This document shows positions 1-5,147 of a stretch of 5,147 bases of DNA, one piece after another. The DNA comes from Promethearchaeota archaeon (GTDB lineage: Archaea > Asgardarchaeota > Lokiarchaeia > Sigynarchaeales > SOKP01). Made by a program: the position numbers and the translations under genes. The notes below the pieces were generated by a model. It made no database searches and had not been told where the DNA came from. It saw only the letters and a list, made by a program, of their open reading frames with translations. How positions within the stretch are numbered: the stretch's first letter is position 1; each line of letters opens with the position of its first letter. The stretch is taken from contig SDNV01000173.1 of assembly GCA_004524515.1 (NCBI GenBank), forward strand, positions 1 through 5,147. The letters are read 5' to 3'.

Positions 1-2577
1 ATTGTCTACTTAGCAGGAGCGGGGATATCAATGGACCCTCCAAGCTCACTTCTCTCAGCCGCACAATTTTCTCGAATATTATTAGAATATTGCGTTCCCA
101 AAGAAGAAATTGAGACCTTATTAAAACTTCCAGGAATGAGATACGAGCTTGTGGTGGAGAGAATTCAGAAGAATTTTGATAAAAACCTTGAATTTTTAAA
201 ATATTTTGAGCTAATCACAGAACCAAATATTATACATTTCTACTTAGCAAGGGAGATTAACAATTCTCATCCGGTGATTACCACTAATTTTGATTTTTTA
301 ATAGAATTTGCCTTAATGCAAGTCTTACCTGAATCTCAACACAAGAAGATTTTTCCCGTAATTACAAAACAGGATTATCTAGAGAACCAAGATTACGAGG
401 TGATTTATAAAGAGGGTAAATTCCCGTTGTATAAAATTCACGGCTCGAAAAAAAATGTAATTACGGGAGAGGATACCACTTCTTCTTTGATCACCACTTT
501 AACTTCTTTAGGGAAAGATAGGGAAGGCGAAACTTTTGCGATTGAACCTTTCAAAAAAGGAACAATACATAATCTTTTAGAGAATGGAACACTAATCGTT
601 ATGGGGTATTCAGGAAGCGATGCTTTCGACATAGGTCCACTTTTGGAGAATTTTCCCAGTTTAAAACGCTTAATATGGATAGATCACTCATTTGATAATA
701 ATATGATTATTCGGGAAATCTTACCCGACCATGACATTGATGCCAATAGCACATCTGCCTGTGAAGAACTGCTCTTAAAAATAAGCAACCCATTTGATTA
801 CGAAACCTACTACATTAAAACTAATACGGTAGAATTCGTGTCAAAAGTTTTATGGTCTCAATTGCTAACGGAAATCACATCTCCTACTATTGACATCAAC
901 AGTCAAGTATCTCAACGCGTTGATTTTAGAACGTGGGTCAAGCCAATATTCGCGGAAACAAAAATCCTTAGAAAATATAATATCCTTATCAAGCTTTTCA
1001 GCGAGTTAGGAAATTTCGAGAAAGCATTCGAATACGCCCAAAAAGGACTAGAAATAGCAGAAAAAAAAGAAGATTTGAAGTTCAAGGCGATTTTTCTGAA
1101 CGATATTGGATTATTCAACGTGGAGAAAGAAAACTATGAAAAAGCTTTAGACTATATCGAACGTGCACTGGAGATATCTAGAAAATTAAATAGTAAATAC
1201 TCAATTGGTCTAAGATTAAACAGCCTTGGATTTATCTACTCTAAAAAGGGTGATTTGCAGAAAGCTCTTAAGTATTTTGAAGAGGCTAAAGAGATTTTCG
1301 AAGAACAGCAAGAACTTAGAGACCTAGCCAATACTCTTAATAATATTGGTACAGTGCATCAAGAATTAGATGAAATTGATGAAGCTTTAGACTATTCCGA
1401 AGCCGCGCTTTTACTACACGATAAGATAGGAAATCTCAGTGGTAAGGCAATTATGCTTAATAACATGGGCAATATTTATTCTTCGAAATTGAAAGATTTC
1501 GATAAAGGACTCAAATATCATCAAGAAGCACTCAAAATTAACGAGGAATTAGGAAATTTAACGCGTCAAGCAACTAATCTCAATAATATTGGATATATAT
1601 ATTGCAATTTACATCAATATTCAAAAGCAAACGATACCTATCTAAAGGCTTTGAAAATAGTAGAAAATAGCAATGATTTAGAAACATTGGCAACAATTTA
1701 TAACAATTTAGGAGATCTTAGGGAAGAGGAAAATAATTTAGAAGAGGCATTAGAATATTACGTGAAATCTTTAAATTTAGTTGATATGCTAGGGAATTAT
1801 ATACTAAAAGCGGAATATCAAATCGTATTAGGAAGTTTATATGTTAAATTGAACGACTTAAATTCCGCTATCTTAACCTTCAAAGAATCTTACGAATCTG
1901 CTAAAAAAGTTAATTTTACGATCTACATGCTTAGATCTCTCTCTAATTTAGCTGACACTTATTTCAAAATCGAACAATTTGATGATGCAATTGCTACCTA
2001 TACAAAAGCAATTAATCTGGCAGAAGAGTTTAATGAAATATCATCTCAAGTTACTTATTTAAATAATCTTGGAATTTTATACATGAATTTGGAAAAATTC
2101 GAACTAGCTATAGAAACGTTTAAATCGGGTTTAGATAGAGAAAAAAGATCAGGTATTTACGAAAATGAACTAATAATTCTAGCCAATATAGCGGATACCT
2201 ACGGGAAATTAGGTAATTTAAATAACGCGTTAGAATATTATGAAACAGCTCTCACTCGAGCTCAAGAATTAGACGATAAGGAAGAGTTAGCTGCCTTACA
2301 TTTCGATATTGGGCTTCTAATGAAAGATAATTCCAAATTTTCAGAAGCTTTAGAAAGCTTTAGCAAATCATTGCATTTATACCGAGAGCTGAAAGATCCC
2401 GAAGGATTGCAAGAAAGTTTTGGGGCTTTAGGCAACTGTGCCGTAAGTATCGGAGATTACGAAAGCGCGAAAATTTTCTGCGAGAAAGCTCTCCTCATTG
2501 CCGAAAAACTAAATTGGCAAGATATAATACAAATCCAAAAAAAAAATTTAGAGTTTATTAATCGCAAACTAAATTAA
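1..2577 (+). CDS. SIR2-like (putative NADase) domain fused to 13 TPR units; 5'-truncated by window edge
   Basis: The frame is open from base 1 to the stop at 2575-2577 (858 residues visible, numbered from base 1). Codons 1-10 read IVYLAGAGIS, so the GAGIS nucleotide-binding loop of SIR2 lies before the first ATG (31) and the true start is outside the window. Other SIR2 motifs are TTNFD (residues 94-98), HGS (147-149) and GYSGSD (202-207). By analogy with ThsA (Asn112/His152), Asn96 and His147 are the expected NAD-cleaving residues. No cysteines lie between HGS and GYSG, so the zinc site of deacetylase sirtuins is absent, which favours an NADase or NAD-binding role. Residues about 230-319 are a linker, and 320-840 form a TPR solenoid. 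No signal peptide or membrane segment is seen, so it is probably cytoplasmic. Known family: SIR2 domains with repeat sensors occur in antiphage systems such as Thoeris and DSR. Inferred: the TPRs sense a ligand and the SIR2 domain acts on NAD+. A non-defence role remains possible. Confidence 0.9.
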   Translation: MVYLAGAGISMDPPSSLLSAAQFSRILLEYCVPKEEIETLLKLPGMRYELVVERIQKNFDKNLEFLKYFELITEPNIIHFYLAREINNSHPVITTNFDFLIEFALMQVLPESQHKKIFPVITKQDYLENQDYEVIYKEGKFPLYKIHGSKKNVITGEDTTSSLITTLTSLGKDREGETFAIEPFKKGTIHNLLENGTLIVMGYSGSDAFDIGPLLENFPSLKRLIWIDHSFDNNMIIREILPDHDIDANSTSACEELLLKISNPFDYETYYIKTNTVEFVSKVLWSQLLTEITSPTIDINSQVSQRVDFRTWVKPIFAETKILRKYNILIKLFSELGNFEKAFEYAQKGLEIAEKKEDLKFKAIFLNDIGLFNVEKENYEKALDYIERALEISRKLNSKYSIGLRLNSLGFIYSKKGDLQKALKYFEEAKEIFEEQQELRDLANTLNNIGTVHQELDEIDEALDYSEAALLLHDKIGNLSGKAIMLNNMGNIYSSKLKDFDKGLKYHQEALKINEELGNLTRQATNLNNIGYIYCNLHQYSKANDTYLKALKIVENSNDLETLATIYNNLGDLREEENNLEEALEYYVKSLNLVDMLGNYILKAEYQIVLGSLYVKLNDLNSAILTFKESYESAKKVNFTIYMLRSLSNLADTYFKIEQFDDAIATYTKAINLAEEFNEISSQVTYLNNLGILYMNLEKFELAIETFKSGLDREKRSGIYENELIILANIADTYGKLGNLNNALEYYETALTRAQELDDKEELAALHFDIGLLMKDNSKFSEALESFSKSLHLYRELKDPEGLQESFGALGNCAVSIGDYESAKIFCEKALLIAEKLNWQDIIQIQKKNLEFINRKLN
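958..2520 (+). repeat. 13-unit TPR array, 40-residue (120-nt) period, inside the SIR2-TPR gene
   Basis: Units begin at 958, 1078, 1198, 1318, 1438, 1561, 1681, 1801, 1921, 2041, 2161, 2281 and 2401. Every unit is 40 residues except the fifth, which has 41 (one residue inserted near KLKDFDKG). The shared pattern is A at position 4, L-N-N-I/L-G at 7-11, Y near 14, an aromatic or Leu at 20, A-L at 23-24, Y/F near 26 and A-L at 30-31. This is the longer-helix TPR type seen in kinesin light chain and LGN rather than the 34-residue form. The units are diverged at DNA level, so this is an old protein repeat and not a recent tandem duplication. An 18-residue helical tail follows the last unit. Confidence 0.92.
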
Positions 2578-2620
2578 CAGTCTTAATCGAAGGATTTAAA
2601 AAAAATTACTGTTCTTAAAA

Positions 2621-2630
2621 CTTTTTAAAA
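2621..2630 (+). promoter_or_regulatory. Putative archaeal TATA box for a leaderless transcript of the racemase-like gene
   Basis: The sequence CTTTTTAAAA is centred about 26 nt upstream of the ATG at 2652, and an A-rich stretch just before it could serve as a BRE. The archaeal TATA box is normally centred about 26-27 nt before the transcription start, so transcription would begin at or next to the ATG. No Shine-Dalgarno sequence precedes the ATG (bases 2641-2651 are TTTAACCTATC), which fits leaderless translation. The background is very A+T-rich, so a chance match cannot be excluded. Confidence 0.45.
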
Positions 2631-2651
2631 TGTTCATTATTTTAACCTATC

Positions 2652-3869
2652 ATGACTCTTCCGTTAGAAAATATCACAATTATCGATTTAACGAGGATGT
2701 TGCCTGGTCCATATTGTACTATGATTTTATCAGATTTAGGAGCGCAAGTTATTAGGGTGGAGGATCCTAATTATGCTTATGCTAATCCGCCACCTTTTTT
2801 TCAAAAGGGAAGATATCGAGAAAGTGCGTTTAACTCGATAATCATGAGAAATAAAAAATCAATCACACTTAATCTAAAAAAAGAGAAAGCTAGAGAAATT
2901 TTCTACGAATTGGTAAAAAAAGCAGATGTCGTTTTAGATACCTTTCGACCAAAAATTACAAATAAATTAAAGATCGATTATGATACTCTTTCTTCCATAA
3001 ATCCATCAATTATTTGCTGTTCTTTAACCGGATATGGTCAATACGGTCCCTATGAGCAAATAGCAGGTCATGATTTAAATTATATCGGGATTTGTGGGAT
3101 TTTGGATTTAAATAGAGAAAGAGTAAAATTTGGAAATGAAAATCAAGAAAGACCACCACTAGTCCCAGGCCTTCAAGCGGCAGATATTGGAGGAGGATTA
3201 GTCACAACAATAGGCATTCTTGGTGCGCTCATGGAAAGGGAGAAAAATCCTGAAAGGAAAGGGCAATATTTAGACATTTCAATGACAGATTGTGTGTTTT
3301 CTTTTATGCCGATGGCCGCCGCATTCCATTTTTCCAAGGATTTAAATGATGGGAGTATAAAACCCGTAAACCCATTACACGGTGAGCTTCCACTATATTC
3401 CGTTTTTAAAACAAAAGATAATAAATATTTATCCGTCGGAGCAATCGAATTAAAATTTAGGAGTGAAGTATTTAAAGGTATAGGACGCGAGGATTTAATT
3501 CCTAAGGGAAATCCGATTGGTGAAGAGAAAGAATATGTTTATCAGGAAATGCAAAAAGAATTCTTAAAGAAAACTCAAAAAGAATGGATGGAAATTTTTA
3601 TTAATAAAGATGCGTGTGTCATGCCAGTAAACTCATTTGAGGAGGCTTGTGAAGATCCTCAAATTAAGGCTCGGAATATGGTGGTAAAATTAAAGCATCC
3701 AAAATTCGGCGAAGTTAAAAATGTTGCTTCTCCAATAAAAATGTCTAGAACACCCCTTACAATTAGAACTTTAGCTCCGAAAGTAGGACAACACACTAAG
3801 GAGATTCTAGCAAAACTTAATTATTCTGAAGAAGATTACAGAAATTTTAAGAGAAAGGGGATAATTTAA
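2652..3869 (+). CDS. CaiB/BaiF-family protein, alpha-methylacyl-CoA racemase-like
   Basis: The 405-residue protein has the full-length family III CoA-transferase/racemase fold (about 360-400 residues is usual). The N-terminus MTLPLENITIIDLTR with PGP at 18-20 and VIRVEDP at 33-39 is the canonical family start, supporting ATG 2652. In order follow RNKKSITLNLK (66-76), a DVVLDTFRP segment (92-100), LTGYGQ (125-130), AGHDLNY (138-144), ADIGGG (177-182), GQYLDISM (204-211), VGAIELKF (262-269) and EDPQIKAR (334-341). His140, Asp178 and Glu265 correspond to the His126/Asp156/Glu241 catalytic residues of Mycobacterium tuberculosis MCR. The AGHDxNY and GAIE motifs point to the racemase branch, which interconverts R and S 2-methylacyl-CoA by alpha-proton exchange. 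A CoA-transferase activity using Asp178 cannot be excluded. No signal peptide is seen, so it is cytoplasmic. It is followed after 28 nt by the DUF362 gene, a possible operon partner. The substrate is unknown. Confidence 0.88.
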   Translation: MTLPLENITIIDLTRMLPGPYCTMILSDLGAQVIRVEDPNYAYANPPPFFQKGRYRESAFNSIIMRNKKSITLNLKKEKAREIFYELVKKADVVLDTFRPKITNKLKIDYDTLSSINPSIICCSLTGYGQYGPYEQIAGHDLNYIGICGILDLNRERVKFGNENQERPPLVPGLQAADIGGGLVTTIGILGALMEREKNPERKGQYLDISMTDCVFSFMPMAAAFHFSKDLNDGSIKPVNPLHGELPLYSVFKTKDNKYLSVGAIELKFRSEVFKGIGREDLIPKGNPIGEEKEYVYQEMQKEFLKKTQKEWMEIFINKDACVMPVNSFEEACEDPQIKARNMVVKLKHPKFGEVKNVASPIKMSRTPLTIRTLAPKVGQHTKEILAKLNYSEEDYRNFKRKGII

Positions 3870-3870
3870 A

Positions 3871-3882
3871 TTAAAAATATAT
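3871..3882 (+). promoter_or_regulatory. Possible TATA-like element before the DUF362 gene
   Basis: The A+T-only stretch TTAAAAATATAT lies about 16-27 nt upstream of the ATG at 3898, roughly where an archaeal TATA box for a leaderless or very short-leader mRNA would sit. No Shine-Dalgarno sequence is seen between it and the ATG (bases 3883-3897 are CTTACCTTAGAAAAA). It could be plain A+T-rich spacer if this gene is co-transcribed with the gene upstream. Confidence 0.25.
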
Positions 3883-3897
3883 CTTACCTTAGAAAAA

Positions 3898-5046
3898 ATG
3901 AATAACATAGTAGGAATAATAAATTCAACTATTGAGGAATGTTCCTATAAAAAAATAAAGGAACTTCTTGAATTAATCAATTATAAACCTAAAAAAAATA
4001 AATTATTTTTAAAACCAAATCTCGTAACAGATGAACCGGGTGAATCAGGTGTAATTACTCATCCTAAAGTTATTGAGTCAATTTGTGATTATTTTTTAGA
4101 TTTAGGTTATGATAATATCGTTATAGGAGAAGGCTCAGCGTTTTTTTATAAACCTCATCATTGGGAGTACATTCTAAAATCTTGTAATTATGAGTATTTA
4201 AAAAAAAGGTCAGAAATAAAAATATTAAACTTAGAAGAAAAAAATATCGATAGAGAAATTTATCATTGGAAATATGGAAAATTAAAACTTCCAAAAATTA
4301 TCAATACGCATGAATATATAAACATCCCAACGATGAAAACTCATTATCAAACTCAGGTTTCACTAGGTTGTAAAAATCAAAAGGGATTATTACTGTTAAA
4401 AGATAAAAAAATGTTCCATAAAAAAAATTTAAATGATTATATTTTAGAGCTAAATAAAATATTGAAACCTGACTTAACAATTATGGATGCTATATATTGT
4501 ATTGAAGGTAATGGACCAGCAAAAAATCCTATGAGTCATAGTTTAGAACTGAACTTATTATTAGCTTCCACGAATACTATCGCATTAGATAATGCTTGCT
4601 GTGAAATAATGGGCTTTGATATTGAAAAAATTCCTTATATTCCAAAAGTCAAGTTTCAATCTAAAGGAGTTGCCATTGAAAAGGTTAAAACAAATTTTAA
4701 GCACCCTACATGGATAACTTATTTTGATAATATAGGGCGATATATGGCAGAAAAAGCCTGTTCCGGTTGTCAGATTGCACATTCTCAGATGATGCGAAAA
4801 ATTAATTTTACTGAAGAATTAAATAAAAAATTGGATAATTTAAAGAATAGGTATCAAAATATTTACTTGATTTACGGCGAAAATCCGGATCTGAGCGAAA
4901 TTCCTCTCGTTGATGATATTAAAATCATGTGTCTGGGAAATTGCGTTAAAAAATTTGCAAAAAAAAATAATTTTCCGTGGATATCGGGATGTCCACCAGA
5001 TTATCATAAAATGATAGCATTTCTTTTAGAAGAAGTAATGGAGTAA
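3898..5046 (+). CDS. DUF362 domain protein with C-terminal cysteine cluster (putative Fe-S site)
   Basis: The 382-residue protein shows DUF362 hallmarks: LKPNLV (38-43), THPKVIE (54-60), IGEGS (76-80), the central IPTMKTHYQTQVSLGCKNQ segment (143-161) followed by KG, DAIYCIEGNGP (197-207), and the NTIALDNACCEIMGF segment (226-240). The C-terminal part lacks the usual two-cluster ferredoxin pattern. It carries CSGC (Cys288, Cys291), CLGNC (Cys345, Cys349) and GCPP (Cys365), a set that could bind an Fe-S cluster; GCPP also occurs at the cluster of NuoB-type subunits. The biochemical role of DUF362 is not established, and none is assigned here. No signal peptide or membrane helix is seen. The ATG is at the expected distance before the first beta strand (NIVGIINS), and no Shine-Dalgarno precedes it. 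It lies 28 nt after the racemase-like gene and is Lys/Asn/Ile-rich, more so than the SIR2-TPR gene. Confidence 0.85.
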   Translation: MNNIVGIINSTIEECSYKKIKELLELINYKPKKNKLFLKPNLVTDEPGESGVITHPKVIESICDYFLDLGYDNIVIGEGSAFFYKPHHWEYILKSCNYEYLKKRSEIKILNLEEKNIDREIYHWKYGKLKLPKIINTHEYINIPTMKTHYQTQVSLGCKNQKGLLLLKDKKMFHKKNLNDYILELNKILKPDLTIMDAIYCIEGNGPAKNPMSHSLELNLLLASTNTIALDNACCEIMGFDIEKIPYIPKVKFQSKGVAIEKVKTNFKHPTWITYFDNIGRYMAEKACSGCQIAHSQMMRKINFTEELNKKLDNLKNRYQNIYLIYGENPDLSEIPLVDDIKIMCLGNCVKKFAKKNNFPWISGCPPDYHKMIAFLLEEVME

Positions 5047-5074
5047 AACATCAATTTAATTTTCAGGGATAATG

Positions 5075-5082
5075 GGAGTGAT
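5075..5082 (+). promoter_or_regulatory. Shine-Dalgarno-like sequence for the right-edge gene
   Basis: GGAGTGAT resembles the ideal GGAGGTGAT with one base missing and ends 10 nt before the ATG at 5093. This supports 5093 over the in-frame ATG at 5072, whose only purine-rich neighbour (AGGGAT, 5065-5070) sits too close to work. The two preceding genes show no such site, so this is the only start here with visible ribosome-binding complementarity. Confidence 0.4.
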
Positions 5083-5092
5083 ATTATTTTCA

Positions 5093-5147
5093 ATGGAAAA
5101 TGAAATCAAAAAATTAAAGGATATAATAAAATCTAATCCAAATAATA
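5093..5147 (+). CDS. Start of an unidentified gene, truncated by the right edge
   Basis: Eighteen codons are visible: MENEIKKLKDIIKSNPNN, with the frame still open at base 5147. The N-terminus is charged and probably helical, but too short to identify a family. An in-frame stop at 5057-5059 limits the start to 5060 or later. ATG 5093 is preferred because of the Shine-Dalgarno-like GGAGTGAT upstream; ATG 5072 (adding MGVILFS) or GTG 5078 are alternatives. It begins 46 nt after the DUF362 stop on the same strand, so it may continue the same transcription unit. Confidence 0.45.
   Translation, partial: MENEIKKLKDIIKSNPNN

Noticed and set aside
438..632. Reverse-strand open frame inside the SIR2 region
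   Set aside because: It lies entirely opposite strong SIR2 coding sequence, is short, and its product resembles no family.
912..1118. Reverse-strand open frame opposite the linker and first TPR units
   Set aside because: It is antisense to well-supported TPR coding sequence; the Phe/Ser-rich product is what the complement of Lys/Glu-rich helices gives.
1..2577. Classical sirtuin protein deacetylase
   Set aside because: No zinc-binding CxxC pairs lie between the HGS and GYSG motifs, and the GYSGSD form and TPR fusion fit the SIR2-like NADase group better.
2576..2613. Inverted repeat AACAGT / ACTGTT just after the SIR2-TPR gene as a terminator
   Set aside because: The stem is only 6 bp with a 26-nt loop and no T-run follows; expected by chance in A+T-rich DNA.
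2652..3869. Formyl-CoA or carnitine CoA-transferase (Frc/CaiB proper)
   Set aside because: The fold is shared, but the AGHDxNY and GAIE motifs carrying His140 and Glu265 are typical of the racemase branch.
4585..4782. Reverse-strand open frame opposite the DUF362 gene
   Set aside because: It overlaps conserved DUF362 sequence including the CSGC motif, and the product has no recognisable features.
1..5147. CRISPR array, insertion sequence, tRNA or rRNA gene
   Set aside because: No regularly spaced identical repeats, transposase-like protein, terminal inverted repeats or RNA-gene signatures were seen; the window is nearly all coding and no gene-free gap exceeds 74 nt.

Overview
The window is A+T-rich throughout, with many A-runs and Lys/Ile/Asn-rich proteins. 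All genes lie on the + strand. The promoter before the second gene has an archaeal layout: a TATA-like box centred about 26 nt upstream of an ATG that has no Shine-Dalgarno sequence. With the gene content (a SIR2-TPR protein, an AMACR-like CaiB/BaiF protein and a DUF362 protein), this suggests an archaeon, possibly an Asgard/Lokiarchaeia-like lineage. That placement is an inference; no rRNA, tRNA or other phylogenetic marker is present.

Layout: (1) Positions 1-2577 hold a large gene cut by the left edge. It encodes a SIR2-like NAD-binding/NADase domain followed by 13 TPR-type units on a nearly perfect 40-residue period. The reading frame is open to base 1, and the first ten codons encode the SIR2 glycine-rich loop (GAGIS), so the ATG at 31 is not the start. 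(2) A 74-nt gap carries a TATA-like element. (3) Positions 2652-3869 encode a CaiB/BaiF-fold protein whose motifs match the alpha-methylacyl-CoA racemase branch, with His140, Asp178 and Glu265 in place. (4) After a 28-nt gap, 3898-5046 encodes a DUF362 protein with a C-terminal five-cysteine set (CxxC, CxxxC, GCPP) that may bind an Fe-S cluster. (5) A further gene starts near 5093, after a Shine-Dalgarno-like sequence, and runs off the right edge.

How the genes relate: the racemase-like and DUF362 genes are close enough to share a transcript and may belong to an acyl-CoA metabolic cluster, although the DUF362 function is unknown. The SIR2-TPR gene looks like a separate unit. Its architecture resembles NAD-depleting immune effectors with a sensor repeat domain, but no defence partner is visible, so a defence role is only a hypothesis.
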